Positions 9,299 through 18,733 are shown, numbered from the stretch's first letter. The stretch is 64,000 nucleotides of DNA from Fodinibacter sp963695175 (GCA_963695175.1 CAVOGG010000002.1:62001-126000); one strand, 5' to 3'. The notes: a model not told the origin generated them from the sequence alone. Numbers and translations are program-made.

Positions 9299-10426
9299 AT
9301 GTCCAGCGCAATGCCGCGCCGCGTGCGGCCCTCGGCAGCAGTCCTCCCCACGGACGGCCGCCGCCAGAACCTCTCGCTCGTGCTGCAGACCCTGCGCCGC
9401 CTCGGGCCGACCAGCCGCGCCCAGCTGGCCCGCGAGGTCGGGGTCACCAAGGTGACCATGTCGCACCTGGTCTCCGAGCTCATCGACGAGGGCCGCGTGC
9501 TCGACGTCGGCACCGCCGCGCAGGACGGCCCCGGCAAGCGGGGCACCCTCGTCGACCTCGACCGCGCACGGCTGCTGACGCTGGCCGTCGACCTGTCGGT
9601 GCCGGCCCGGCTGCGGGCCGCGGTGCTCGACATCACCGGCGAGGTCGTCGTGCGCGAGGAGCGCGCCGCCGCTGTCGACGCCGCCCAGGGCCGTGGCGTG
9701 GACCCCGCGGTCGTCGTCGAGCTGGTGCTCGCCACCATCGCCCGGTCCCCCTACCCGGTGCTCGGCATCGGCATCGGCACCCCGGGCCTGGTCGACCGCA
9801 ACGGCACCGTGCGCACCGCCCCGAACCTCGGCTGGACCAACGTGCCGCTACAGGCTCTGGTCGCCGACGCGACCGGCCTGCGGGTGCTGGTCTCCAACGA
9901 CTCGGATGCCGCGACCCAGGCCGAGCTGAGCGCCTCACCCGGCAGCGAGGACATGGTCCTGGTGCACGTCGGGCGCGGTGTCGGCTGCGGCATCGTCACC
10001 GGTGGCCGCCGGGTCTCCGGCGCCCACCACGCCGCGGGCGAGATCGGCCACGTCACGGTCGGCACCGACGGCGGCGAGGACTGCCCGTGCGGCAAGCGCG
10101 GCTGCCTCGAGACCTGGCTGTCGATCCCCCGGCTGCGCGCCGCGCTCGACTCCCCCGACGGCCAGGAGGTCGTCGAGGCCGGTGGGGAGCGCCTCGGCGT
10201 CGCCCTCGCCCCGATCGTCGCCGCGCTCGACCTGTCCGAGGTCGTGCTCGCCGGGCCCGAGGAGCTGCTCGCCCCGGTCCTGCCCGTCCTGGAGCGCACG
10301 CTCGCGCAGCGTCTGCTCGCGGACCCCGATGCCCCGCTGTCCGTCCGGCTCGCCGGGTCACCCCAGGACATCGTCCTGCGCGGCGCAGCGGCAGTGGTCC
10401 TGTGGGACCGACTAGGGGTCGTCTAG
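9299..10426 (+). CDS. ROK family transcriptional repressor
   Basis: A 375-residue regulator. Residues about 22-70 form a winged helix-turn-helix (TSRAQLAREVGVTKVTMSHLV), followed by a ROK sugar-kinase-like domain with GIGIGTPGLVD and the zinc-binding CPCGKRGCLE (C262, C264, C269). It likely represses the transporter and catabolic genes downstream until an amino sugar or its phosphate binds. The palindrome at 9276-9294 sits directly before its start. ATG at 9299 is used because the promoter predicts a leaderless transcript; ATG at 9311 is an alternative with no better ribosome site. Confidence 0.85.
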   Translation: MSSAMPRRVRPSAAVLPTDGRRQNLSLVLQTLRRLGPTSRAQLAREVGVTKVTMSHLVSELIDEGRVLDVGTAAQDGPGKRGTLVDLDRARLLTLAVDLSVPARLRAAVLDITGEVVVREERAAAVDAAQGRGVDPAVVVELVLATIARSPYPVLGIGIGTPGLVDRNGTVRTAPNLGWTNVPLQALVADATGLRVLVSNDSDAATQAELSASPGSEDMVLVHVGRGVGCGIVTGGRRVSGAHHAAGEIGHVTVGTDGGEDCPCGKRGCLETWLSIPRLRAALDSPDGQEVVEAGGERLGVALAPIVAALDLSEVVLAGPEELLAPVLPVLERTLAQRLLADPDAPLSVRLAGSPQDIVLRGAAAVVLWDRLGVV

Positions 10427-10526
10427 GCCCCACCCGAGAACCGACAACGCACCACCGGCTCCACCAGCACCGCCCGACACACAGCACAGCACCATCCACC
10501 ACCACCCGCACCTCGGTGCACACCCC

Positions 10527-10542
10527 GGGGCCGACCGGCCCC
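10527..10542 (+). other. Stem-loop in the leader of the binding-protein gene
   Basis: GGGGCC-GACC-GGCCCC forms a 6-base-pair stem with a 4-base loop, 7 bases ahead of the ribosome site of the sugar-binding protein gene. It may act as an mRNA stabiliser or processing site that lets the binding protein be expressed above the regulator. The remainder of the 137-base gap is pyrimidine-rich with no other clear element. Confidence 0.5.
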
Positions 10543-10563
10543 ACCGCCCGAAAGGAAGACCGA

Positions 10564-11919
10564 ATGATTCGGCGCCTGCCCATCGTCGCGCTGACCAGCG
10601 CGGCACTCGTCCTCACCGCGTGTGCGAACGGCGGTGACTCGTCGGACACGCCGGCGGCCACCAGCTCGACCTCGAACGCCGGCAAGACGATCACCTTGTG
10701 GCTCGCCGGCGGGGACACCCCCGACGAGCTGCGCACCTACCTCACCGACACCTTCAAGGCCAAGACCGGTGCCACGCTGAAGATCGAGGAGCAGGCCTGG
10801 CCCGACCTCGTCACCAAGCTGACCACGTCGCTGCCCGACGCCGAGAACACCCCTGACGTCGTCGAGCTCGGCAACACCCAGTCCCCGACCTTCACCAACG
10901 TCGGCGCCTTCCTCGACATCTCCGACCAGTACCAGGCGCTGGGCGGCAGCAAGCTGCTCCAGTCGTTCGTCGACGCCGGTTCGGTCGACGGCAAGCAGTA
11001 CGCCCTGCCCTACTACTTCGGCTCGCGCTACATGTTCATGCGCAAGGACGTCTGGAAGGAGGCCGGCGTCAACGCGCCGACCACCCTCGACGAGTTCAAC
11101 GCGGCCGTCACCAAGGTCGCGCAGGACAACCCGCGCCACATCAAGAACTTCTCCGGCTTCTTCATCGGCGGCCAGGACTGGCGCAACGGCATCTCGTGGA
11201 TCTTCGCCAACGGCGGCGACCTCGCCAAGAAGGAGAACGGGCAGTGGGTGTCGACCCTCTCCGACCCCAGCTCCGTCAAGGGCCTGCAGCAGCTCCAGCT
11301 GATCCAGAAGGCGGCCAGCAACGCGCCGGCCGATGCCAAGGACCAGACCCCGTGGCTGTACGTCAACGACGCCGACGTCATCACCGACGCCGACGGCAAG
11401 GCGACCGGCAAGACCTCCCTCTCCGCGGCCACCATCATGGCCCCGGGCTGGGCGCACTGGTCGATCGGTGACGCCGCCAAGAAGGACGGCAAGGTGGTTC
11501 GCGAGTGGAACCCGGAGAAGTTCGGCACCTTCGTGCTCCCGGGCAACGACGGCAAGCCGGCCCCGGTCTTCGCCGGTGGCTCCAACATCGCCATCTCGGC
11601 CAAGTCGAAGAACCCCGAGCTGTCCAAGGAGCTGCTGAAGATCATCTTCTCCGGTGACTACCAGAAGAAGCTCGGCGGTGCCGGCCTCGGCCCGGCCAAC
11701 TCCGACTACGTCTCCTCGCTCGGTGACGACGAGTTCGCCAAGGCCCTCATCGACTCGGCCTCCAACTCCAAGCTGACCCCGGCCGCCCCGGGCTGGGCCG
11801 CCGTCGAGGCCTCGATGGTCCTCGAGGAGTTCTTCGGCAAGATCGAGGGGGCCACCGACCTCGCCGCGCTGGCGAAGGCCTACGACGCCAAGATCACCCC
11901 GATGCTCAACGGCAAGTGA
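10564..11919 (+). CDS. Extracellular sugar-binding lipoprotein of ABC transporter
   Basis: A 451-residue lipoprotein with ribosome site GAAAGGAAG before the ATG. The signal peptide ends in lipobox LTAC with the lipidated Cys at residue 20. A short Ser/Thr/Ala linker follows, then a family-1 sugar-binding fold (ITLWLAGGDTPDELRTYLTDTFKAKTG; FGTFVLPGNDGKPAPVFAGGSNIAIS). It resembles NgcE/DasA-type binding proteins for N-acetylglucosamine or chitooligosaccharides, which the neighbouring hexosaminidase, kinase and NagB support. The exact ligand is inferred. Followed by a very strong intercistronic hairpin, then two permease genes. No ATPase gene is present, so a shared MsiK-type ATPase elsewhere is expected. 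Confidence 0.88.
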   Translation: MIRRLPIVALTSAALVLTACANGGDSSDTPAATSSTSNAGKTITLWLAGGDTPDELRTYLTDTFKAKTGATLKIEEQAWPDLVTKLTTSLPDAENTPDVVELGNTQSPTFTNVGAFLDISDQYQALGGSKLLQSFVDAGSVDGKQYALPYYFGSRYMFMRKDVWKEAGVNAPTTLDEFNAAVTKVAQDNPRHIKNFSGFFIGGQDWRNGISWIFANGGDLAKKENGQWVSTLSDPSSVKGLQQLQLIQKAASNAPADAKDQTPWLYVNDADVITDADGKATGKTSLSAATIMAPGWAHWSIGDAAKKDGKVVREWNPEKFGTFVLPGNDGKPAPVFAGGSNIAISAKSKNPELSKELLKIIFSGDYQKKLGGAGLGPANSDYVSSLGDDEFAKALIDSASNSKLTPAAPGWAAVEASMVLEEFFGKIEGATDLAALAKAYDAKITPMLNGK

Positions 11920-11926
11920 TGAACCT

Positions 11927-11965
11927 CCCCGGCGGCCGACGGGCGATCCCCGTCGGCCGCCGGGG
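11927..11965 (+). other. Intercistronic hairpin, 17-base-pair perfect stem
   Basis: CCCCGGCGGCCGACGGG (11927-11943) pairs perfectly with 11949-11965 across a 5-base loop. It starts 8 bases after the binding-protein stop and ends 24 bases before the first permease. There is no T-run, so it is more likely a 3' stabiliser or partial attenuator that makes the binding protein more abundant than the membrane subunits. Confidence 0.8.
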
Positions 11966-11989
11966 ACCCACCCCCACCTGAGGACTGCC

Positions 11990-12940
11990 ATGACCACCGG
12001 GACGACGACGGCCCCGACCACACCCGGCACCGCAGCACCGGTGCACCGCAACCGGAAGCGGAAGAACCGGCTCCCCCTCGTCCTCATCGTCCCGGCGCTG
12101 GTCCTGCTCGTCGCCGCCCTCGGCTACCCGATCGGCTGGCAGGTCGTCACGAGCTTCCGCGAGTACGGGCTCTTCCAGCAGTTCGGCGCCCCGGCCCCGT
12201 TCGTCGGCCTGGACAACTACGTCGCGCTCGTCACGGACCCCTACATGTGGACCGTCGTCGTGCGGTCGATCGTGTTCTGCATCGTCACCGCCGTGGTCAC
12301 GGTCGCCATCGGCGGCGCGATGGCCGTGCTGATGAACGCCCTCACCAGGTGGCCCCGCGTGGTGCTCCAGGTCGCCCTGCTCGTCGCGTGGGCGATGCCC
12401 GTCGTCGCCGCGATGACGGTGTGGATCTGGATCGTCGACTGGCGGCGCGGCCTGCTCAACTGGGCCCTCGTGCGGCTGGGCGTCGACGGCGCGGAGGGCC
12501 ACAACTGGCTCGCCGAACCGCTGTCCTTCTTCGTCGTCGCCTCGGTGATCATCGTCTGGATGAGCGTGCCGTTCGTCGCCCTGTCGATCTACGCCGGCCT
12601 GACCCAGGTGAGCACCGAGGTACTCGAGGCGGCCGCGCTCGACGGGGCCACCGGCATCCAGCGGCTGCGGCACATCATCGTGCCGATCATCGCCCCGGTG
12701 CTCTCGATCGTCATGCTCCTGCAGCTGATCTGGGACCTGCGGGTCTTCACCCAGATCAAGCTCCTCCAGGATGCCGGGGGCGTCACCAACGAGACCAACC
12801 TGCTGGGCACCTACGTCTACCAGCTCGGCACCGGCAAGGGCGACTTCGGCACGGCCAGCGCCGTCAGCATCCTCATCCTCGGCCTGACCATCGCCCTCAG
12901 CGCCTACTACGTCCGATCGCTCATGAAGGAGGACGTGTGA
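11990..12940 (+). CDS. Sugar ABC transporter permease (first)
   Basis: A 316-residue inner-membrane permease with six predicted segments. The N-terminal 25 residues are a Thr/Pro- and then Arg/Lys-rich cytoplasmic tail. The EAA loop that contacts the ATPase is EVLEAAALDGATGIQRLRHIIVP. It corresponds to MalF/DasB-type subunits, forming a heterodimer with the next gene, whose ATG overlaps its TGA. The substrate is inferred to be an N-acetylglucosamine-type saccharide from the operon. Confidence 0.87.
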   Translation: MTTGTTTAPTTPGTAAPVHRNRKRKNRLPLVLIVPALVLLVAALGYPIGWQVVTSFREYGLFQQFGAPAPFVGLDNYVALVTDPYMWTVVVRSIVFCIVTAVVTVAIGGAMAVLMNALTRWPRVVLQVALLVAWAMPVVAAMTVWIWIVDWRRGLLNWALVRLGVDGAEGHNWLAEPLSFFVVASVIIVWMSVPFVALSIYAGLTQVSTEVLEAAALDGATGIQRLRHIIVPIIAPVLSIVMLLQLIWDLRVFTQIKLLQDAGGVTNETNLLGTYVYQLGTGKGDFGTASAVSILILGLTIALSAYYVRSLMKEDV

Positions 12941-13779
12941 TGCACCGGTCCCGCACGAAGCGCAACCTGCTCACCGCCCTGGCCCTCGTCCTGGCCGTGG
13001 TCTGGGCCTTCCCCGTCTACTGGATGCTCAACTCGGCCTTCCTGCCCAACGTCGTGCTCCAGTCGGCCACCCCCACGTTCCTGCCGTTCGGCGGCTCGCT
13101 CGACAACCTGCGCGCCGTGGCCACCGAGCCGTCGTTCGGGTCGGCCCTGACCATCTCGCTCGTCGTGACACTGACGACCGTCGTCGCCGCGATCGCGATC
13201 GCCTTCCTGGGCGCGCTGGCGATCAGCCGGTTCCGCTTCCGCGGCCGGGGGTCCTTCGTGCTCGCCCTGCTGCTGATCCAGATGCTCCCGGCGGAGGGTC
13301 TGTTCATCGCGCAGTACAAGATGATGTCCTCGCTGGGGCTGCTCAACCAGGCGATCGGGCTGGCCGTGCTCTACACCGCCGCGGTCGTCCCCTTCACGAT
13401 CTGGATGCTGCGCGGCTTCGTCGCCGGCGTTCCCGCCGACCTCGAGGAGGCCGCCATGGTCGACGGCCTGTCGCGCACGAAGGCGTTCCTCAAGATCACC
13501 TTCCCGCTGCTCGCCCCCGGGCTGGTCGCGTCGGCCGTCTACGCCTTCCTCCAGGCGTGGAACGAGTTCACCGTCGCCCTCGTGGTGATGACCGAGGAGC
13601 AGTCGCGCACCCTGCCGCTGTGGCTGCGTGGGTTCGTGCAGGCCAGCGCGAGCCGGGAGACCGACTGGGGCCAGGTGATGGCGGCCTCGACGCTCGTCGC
13701 CGTGCCCGTCATCATCTTCTTCCTCATCGTCCAGGGCCGGATGAGCAGCGGGCTCGTCGGCGGGGCGGTGAAGGGATGA
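12940..13779 (+). CDS. Sugar ABC transporter permease (second)
   Basis: A 279-residue MalG/DasC-type permease whose ATG overlaps the previous stop (ATGA). It has six predicted membrane segments, and the EAA loop is DLEEAAMVDGLSRTKAFLKITFP. It pairs with the preceding permease to form the membrane channel. Its own stop overlaps the start of the GH3 gene (ATGA), so transport and cytoplasmic hydrolysis are translationally coupled. Confidence 0.87.
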   Translation: MHRSRTKRNLLTALALVLAVVWAFPVYWMLNSAFLPNVVLQSATPTFLPFGGSLDNLRAVATEPSFGSALTISLVVTLTTVVAAIAIAFLGALAISRFRFRGRGSFVLALLLIQMLPAEGLFIAQYKMMSSLGLLNQAIGLAVLYTAAVVPFTIWMLRGFVAGVPADLEEAAMVDGLSRTKAFLKITFPLLAPGLVASAVYAFLQAWNEFTVALVVMTEEQSRTLPLWLRGFVQASASRETDWGQVMAASTLVAVPVIIFFLIVQGRMSSGLVGGAVKG

Positions 13780-15188
13780 GCCTCACGGCCGACGCCGCGG
13801 CGACCCTCCAGCCCGGCTTCCCGGGCACCGACGTGCCCGACTGGCTGGTGCGTGCCCATGCCGGGGGGTTGGTGTCGGTGTGCCTCTACGGCGACAACGT
13901 CGCGGGCCCCGACGGGCTGGCCGGGCTGTGCGCCGCGCTCCGCGAGCGGATGCCCGGCGTGCTCCTCGCCGTCGACGAGGAGGGCGGCGACGTCACCCGC
14001 CTGCACTACCCGGCCGGGTCGACCGCCGTCGGGAACGCCGTGCTCGGACGGCTCGACGACCCGGCGACGACCCGCGCGGTCGCGGCCGGCATCGGGCACG
14101 AGCTCACCGCGCTGGGCATCGGGCTCGACCTCGCGCCCGACGTCGACGTCAACTCCTCCCCGGACAACCCGGTCATCGGGGTGCGCAGCTTCGGCGACGA
14201 CCCGGCGCTCGTCGCCCGGCACGCGGCGGCCTGGGTCGATGGCCTGCAGTCCACCGGCGTCGCGGCCTGCGCCAAGCACTTCCCCGGCCACGGCGACACC
14301 GTGGTCGACTCGCACCACGGCCTGCCCCGCGTCGACGTGACCGTCGAGGTGCTGCGGGAACGCGAGCTCGCGCCCTTCCGGGCCGCCGTCGACGCCGGGG
14401 TCGCCTCGGTCATGACGTCGCACATCATCGTCTCGGCCCTCGACCCGGACCACCCGGCCACGTTCTCGCGCACCGTGATCGGCGTGCTGCGCGACGAGCT
14501 CGGCTTCGACGGAGTCGTCGTGAGCGACGCCCTCGACATGGCGGGTGCGAGCGCCGACACCGGCATCCCGGAGGCCGCGGTGCGTGCCCTCGTGGCGGGC
14601 GTCGACCTGCTCTGCCTCGGCTCGGGCACGACCCCGGAGACCTACGACGCCGTGCACACGGCCATCGTGTCCGCCGTGCACGCGGGCCGGCTGCCCGAGC
14701 AGCGGGTGACCGAGGCCGCCGCGCGGGTGCGCTCCCTGGCGTCGACGACGGCACAGCGGATGCCGCGGCCCGGCATCCGCACCGACGTCACGTCCGCGAC
14801 GCTGCCCGACGAGACCGTCGCACGTGCCTTCCGGGTCAGCGATGCCGCGCGGGCCTGGCTCGCCTCCCCCGCCCCGCTCGCCGTCGTGCAGGTGGGCAGC
14901 ACCGCCAACCTCGCCGTCGGCGGTGTCTCGTGGGGCCCCGCCGCCCTCGGTGCGACGGTGACCGCGACCGCGGTGCCGGCCGGTGCGCGGGTCGCGGTCG
15001 TCGGCCGGGCCGTGGGCGCCGGCCACCCGGCACTCACCGTGGTCGACCGGTTGCGCGCTGCGGGCCACGACGTCGTGCTCGTCGAGTGCGGCTGGCCGCG
15101 CGGCGGGGCCGACATCGAGACCTACGGTGGCTCGCCCGCCGTGGCGCGCGCCCTGCTGGCCCTCCTCCGTGGTGAGGTGGGCCCGTGA
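13776..15188 (+). CDS. GH3 family beta-N-acetylhexosaminidase, cytoplasmic
   Basis: A 470-residue glycoside hydrolase family 3 enzyme of the NagZ type. LLAVDEEGGDVTRL is at about 63-76. KHFPGHGDTVVDSH at 167-180 contains the Asp/His dyad (D178, H180) that acts as acid/base in NagZ-like enzymes, and VVVSDALDM holds the nucleophile D251. A C-terminal Ala-rich domain of about 120 residues follows. It has no signal peptide, so it should act on disaccharides brought in by the ABC transporter, releasing GlcNAc from chitobiose-like or muropeptide-derived sugars. Both neighbours overlap it by 4 bases. Confidence 0.87.
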   Translation: MSLTADAAATLQPGFPGTDVPDWLVRAHAGGLVSVCLYGDNVAGPDGLAGLCAALRERMPGVLLAVDEEGGDVTRLHYPAGSTAVGNAVLGRLDDPATTRAVAAGIGHELTALGIGLDLAPDVDVNSSPDNPVIGVRSFGDDPALVARHAAAWVDGLQSTGVAACAKHFPGHGDTVVDSHHGLPRVDVTVEVLRERELAPFRAAVDAGVASVMTSHIIVSALDPDHPATFSRTVIGVLRDELGFDGVVVSDALDMAGASADTGIPEAAVRALVAGVDLLCLGSGTTPETYDAVHTAIVSAVHAGRLPEQRVTEAAARVRSLASTTAQRMPRPGIRTDVTSATLPDETVARAFRVSDAARAWLASPAPLAVVQVGSTANLAVGGVSWGPAALGATVTATAVPAGARVAVVGRAVGAGHPALTVVDRLRAAGHDVVLVECGWPRGGADIETYGGSPAVARALLALLRGEVGP

Positions 15189-16105
15189 GGCTCGGTATCG
15201 ACATCGGCGGCACCAAGACCGCTGCGCTGGTTCTCGACGACTCCGGAGGAGTCGTCGCGCAGGTCGCGGCGCCCTCCGGGCAGGGCAACACGCAGGTGCT
15301 CGCCACCGCGGTGTCCGTCGCCGACCGCGCCGCGGCGCTGGTCGGGGGCTGGGAGCACATCGAGCAGCTCGGCGCCTGCATGCCCGGGCTCGTCGACCCG
15401 CAGACCGGCTGGGCCCGGCACGCGGTCAACCTCGGGGTGAACGCCCTCGACCTGGCCGGCGGCATCGAGGCCGCCACGGGGCGGCGGCCGAGCATCGACA
15501 ACGACGTCAAGGCGGCCGCCCTCGGGGCGCACCACGCGGTGCGCCCGCAGGTGTCCGACGGCACGACGGCCTACCTCAACGTGGGCACCGGCCTCGCGGC
15601 CGCGATCGTGCGTGGTGGCGAGGTCGTGCGCGGCGTCGGCGGCGCTGCGGGCGAGATCGGCCACCTCCCGGTCGGCACCGGGGTGCCCTGCTCGTGCGGT
15701 CAGGACGGCTGCCTCGAGACCATCGCCTCGGGCACCGCGCTGCACCGGCTGTGGCCCGGCTCGGCGGCCGACCTCTTCCCGGCCGCCGGTGCCGGTGACG
15801 AGCAGGCGCGCGCCGTCGTCGCGACGCTCGCCCACGGCATCGCCCTCGCCGTGCAGGTGCTCGTGGTCACCGGTGCCGAGCTCGTCGTCATCGGCGGTGG
15901 ACTGGCGCGTGACCGGGTCGAGCTCGAGGCGGCCCTCGCCGCCGACATCGACTCCCGCGCGCACGCCTCGCCGTTCCTCACTAGGCTCGACCTCGTGTCC
16001 AGGATCCGCGTGCTCGACGGTGACGTACCAGTAGCGGCGATCGGTGCCGCGCTCCTCGGGGGTTCGGAGGCCGCCGGCGCGCAGCCGGTCGGTACGGTGC
16101 TCTGA
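15185..16105 (+). CDS. ROK family sugar kinase, probable N-acetylglucosamine or glucosamine kinase
   Basis: A 306-residue kinase starting at a GTG overlapping the GH3 stop. The phosphate-binding motif DIGGTKT is near residue 5, the catalytic Asp lies in SIDNDVKAAALG, and a zinc site CSCGQDGCLE (C169, C171, C176) is present. Unlike the repressor at the operon head it has no helix-turn-helix, so it is the enzyme. It phosphorylates the monosaccharide freed by the hexosaminidase. GlcNAc versus glucosamine cannot be settled: no deacetylase (nagA) is in the operon. Confidence 0.85.
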   Translation: MRLGIDIGGTKTAALVLDDSGGVVAQVAAPSGQGNTQVLATAVSVADRAAALVGGWEHIEQLGACMPGLVDPQTGWARHAVNLGVNALDLAGGIEAATGRRPSIDNDVKAAALGAHHAVRPQVSDGTTAYLNVGTGLAAAIVRGGEVVRGVGGAAGEIGHLPVGTGVPCSCGQDGCLETIASGTALHRLWPGSAADLFPAAGAGDEQARAVVATLAHGIALAVQVLVVTGAELVVIGGGLARDRVELEAALAADIDSRAHASPFLTRLDLVSRIRVLDGDVPVAAIGAALLGGSEAAGAQPVGTVL

Positions 16106-16890
16106 TGGAGGTCGTCGTCAGCCGCACCGTGGAGGACACCGCCCGGGCCGCCGCCAACGCGGTGCTCGCCGGGCTGCCGCACGACGGCGGGCGTCCGCCG
16201 GTGCTCGGGCTGGCCACCGGCTCCTCACCGCTCGGGCTGTACCGCGAGCTCGGGCGCGCCGTCGAGGAGGGGCGTGCCGACTTCTCGGCGGCCCACGGCT
16301 TCGCGCTCGACGAGTACGTCGGGCTCCCGCCGGGCCACCCCGAGGGCTACCGCGAGGTGCTGCTGCGCGAGGTGTGCGGGGTCATCGGGCTGGCCCCCGA
16401 GCGCCTTGCCGTGCCGGACGGGTCGGGCCACGACGTGCCGACCCTGATGGCGGCGGCCGCGAGGTACGAGGAGCGGATCCGCGAGCTCGGCGGGGTCGAC
16501 GTGCAGGTGCTCGGCATCGGGGCCAACGGCCACCTCGGCTTCAACGAGCCCGGCTCGGCACTCACCTCACGCACCCGGGTCAAGCGCCTGTCCGACCGCA
16601 CCCGGCGCGACAACGCGCGCTTCTTCCGCGGCATCGACGACGTGCCCACCCACTGCGTGACCCAGGGCCTCGGCACCATCCTCAGCGCGCGCCGGCTGGT
16701 GCTCGTCGCGACCGGCGACGTCAAGGCCGAGGCGGTGTCCGCGGCGCTCGAGGGGCCGCTCACGGCATCCGTGCCGGGCTCGGTGCTGCAGTGGCACCCC
16801 GACACGGTGGTCTGCCTCGACGAGGCAGCCGCGGCCGGGCTACGCAACCGGCCGTACTACGACGACGCGGCGAGCGGCCTGCCCGGCTGA
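16105..16890 (+). CDS. nagB: Glucosamine-6-phosphate deaminase
   Basis: A 261-residue enzyme converting glucosamine-6-phosphate to fructose-6-phosphate and ammonia. GLATGSSPLGLY is the phosphate loop, FALDEYVGLP contains the catalytic D69/E70 pair, and GIGANGHLGFNEPGS contains the ring-opening histidine. Its ATG overlaps the kinase stop, and it ends the operon. The 189 bases that follow contain only short imperfect stems (for example 16962-16975, CGCGA-GGGG-TCGCG) and no clear terminator. Confidence 0.92.
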   Translation: MEVVVSRTVEDTARAAANAVLAGLPHDGGRPPVLGLATGSSPLGLYRELGRAVEEGRADFSAAHGFALDEYVGLPPGHPEGYREVLLREVCGVIGLAPERLAVPDGSGHDVPTLMAAAARYEERIRELGGVDVQVLGIGANGHLGFNEPGSALTSRTRVKRLSDRTRRDNARFFRGIDDVPTHCVTQGLGTILSARRLVLVATGDVKAEAVSAALEGPLTASVPGSVLQWHPDTVVCLDEAAAAGLRNRPYYDDAASGLPG

Positions 16891-17079
16891 CGGCGCCCGG
16901 CTACCGGACGTGCTGGGTGGTGAGGAGGTCCATCGCCCGCGACCACGCCTGCGCCGGAGGCCGCGAGGGGTCGCGAAGAGCGGTGTCTTCTCGCCTCGCC
17001 AGAAGCACCCATCGGTGGGAGTCTTGAGCGGCTGGTCGCACGGGGGTCCGGGCGGCCTCACGTGAGGAAAGGGGATCCG

Positions 17080-18705
17080 ATGAGACACCCGAAGACGTCC
17101 TGGCCCGCGATCGGCCTGCTGGCCGGTGCCGTGGGGCTGGCGCTCGTGGCGGCCGTACCCGCGGCCGTCGCGGCGCCGAGCGCGAAGCACCATCAAGGAC
17201 CACTGCCCGGCGGCTACACCAACCTCGTGGTCATCTACGAGGAGAACCACTCGTTCGACAACCTCTACGGCCAGTGGGGCCGCGTCGGCGGGCGCGTCGT
17301 CAACGGGCTCCAGAACGCCGAGGGCTCCACGACCCAGGTCGCGCAGAACGGCACGCCGTACGGCTGCCTCCTGCAGAACGACGTCAACCTCACCTCGCCC
17401 TCCCCCCTCCCCACCACCTGCACCGACCCGGCGCACGCAGTGCCGGCGAGCCACTTCGGCAACAGCTGGTTCACCATCGACAAGTACATCCGGCCGACCG
17501 ACACGACCTGCCCGGCCCCCGGCGTCTTCGCCCCCACCGGGGTGCTCAACGGCACCGGCCTCCCCGGCGGCTGCACCCGTGACATCGTCCACCGCTTCTA
17601 CCAGGAGCAGTACCAGCTCGACGGCGGCAAGCAGGACCGGTACGTCACGGGTTCGGATGCCGTGGGCCTCACCATGGGTCGCTACGCGACGCAGTCGCTA
17701 CCGATCTACCGCTACCTGCACAGCAAGGGCGCGCCCAACTACGTCGTCGCCGACCGGTTCTTCCAGGCGGCCTTCGGTGGCTCGTTCCTCAACCACCAGT
17801 ACCTCATCTCGGCTCGGGCCCCCGTCGACACCGGAGGTGCCACGCCCAAGGCACTCAACTCCGTCATCGACAGCAACGGCATGCCGACCTCCTACCCGCT
17901 CTACACCGCGACGAGTGCGGCGGCCAAGGACAACCAGCTCACCGTTGCCTGCAGCAACGGCAAGCCCTTCGACTACAGGGCGGCCTGCGGCAACATCGCC
18001 GTCAACACGGTGCAGCCGTCGAGCGCTCCGTCCGGCGGCGGGGCGAAGATCCCCCTCATCGACGACGCCGTCTACCCCAACATCGGCGACCGGATGAGTG
18101 ACGCCGGCGTGAGCTGGAACTGGTACTCCGGCGGGTGGGACGACGCCGCCGCCGGCAACCCGGGCCCGCTCTTCCAGTTCCACCACCAGCCGTTCAACTA
18201 CTTCAAGAACTACGCCGTCGGCGCGCCGGGCCGCTCGCACCTGAAGGACGAGACGAAGTTCATCGCCGCCGCCAAGGCGGGCACCCTGCCCCAGGTGTCG
18301 TTCGTCAAGCCCTACGGAGCCGAGAACGAGCACCCCGGCTACGCGAGCGAGCCGGACGGCAGTGACCACCTCGTCGACCTGCTCACGACGATCATGTCGG
18401 GCCCGCAGGCCAAGAAGACGCTCGTGGTCGTGACGTACGACGAGTTCGGCGGCCAGTGGGACCACGTCTCGCCGCCCACCGTGGACAAGTGGGGCCCGGG
18501 CACCCGCATCCCCGCGCTCGTCCTGTCGGCCGGCATGGTCAAGTCGGGGGTCGACAGCACGACCTACGACACGACCTCCATCATGGCGACGATCGAGCAC
18601 AGCTTCCGGCTCCCCCCGGTCGCCCCTCGTGACGCGGGAGCCACCGACCTCAGCGCCGCGGTGCGGGTGGGCGACCCACGCCATCACGGGTCAGGCCGCC
18701 ACTGA
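17080..18705 (+). CDS. Secreted phosphoesterase family protein (acid phosphatase/phospholipase C-like)
   Basis: A 541-residue protein. ATG at 17080 follows GGAAAGGGG. A signal peptide covers about residues 1-35. The phosphoesterase (PF04185-type) metal site opens with LVVIYEENHSFDNLYG; later TYDEFGGQWDHVSPP supplies further metal ligands, as in alkaline-phosphatase-superfamily hydrolases such as AcpA and bacterial phospholipase C. Substrate specificity (phospholipid or soluble phosphomonoester) cannot be told from sequence. It is transcribed alone and converges on htpX. Confidence 0.85.
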   Translation: MRHPKTSWPAIGLLAGAVGLALVAAVPAAVAAPSAKHHQGPLPGGYTNLVVIYEENHSFDNLYGQWGRVGGRVVNGLQNAEGSTTQVAQNGTPYGCLLQNDVNLTSPSPLPTTCTDPAHAVPASHFGNSWFTIDKYIRPTDTTCPAPGVFAPTGVLNGTGLPGGCTRDIVHRFYQEQYQLDGGKQDRYVTGSDAVGLTMGRYATQSLPIYRYLHSKGAPNYVVADRFFQAAFGGSFLNHQYLISARAPVDTGGATPKALNSVIDSNGMPTSYPLYTATSAAAKDNQLTVACSNGKPFDYRAACGNIAVNTVQPSSAPSGGGAKIPLIDDAVYPNIGDRMSDAGVSWNWYSGGWDDAAAGNPGPLFQFHHQPFNYFKNYAVGAPGRSHLKDETKFIAAAKAGTLPQVSFVKPYGAENEHPGYASEPDGSDHLVDLLTTIMSGPQAKKTLVVVTYDEFGGQWDHVSPPTVDKWGPGTRIPALVLSAGMVKSGVDSTTYDTTSIMATIEHSFRLPPVAPRDAGATDLSAAVRVGDPRHHGSGRH

Positions 18706-18733
18706 CGGCTGCCCGACCTGACGAGGTGAAGGC

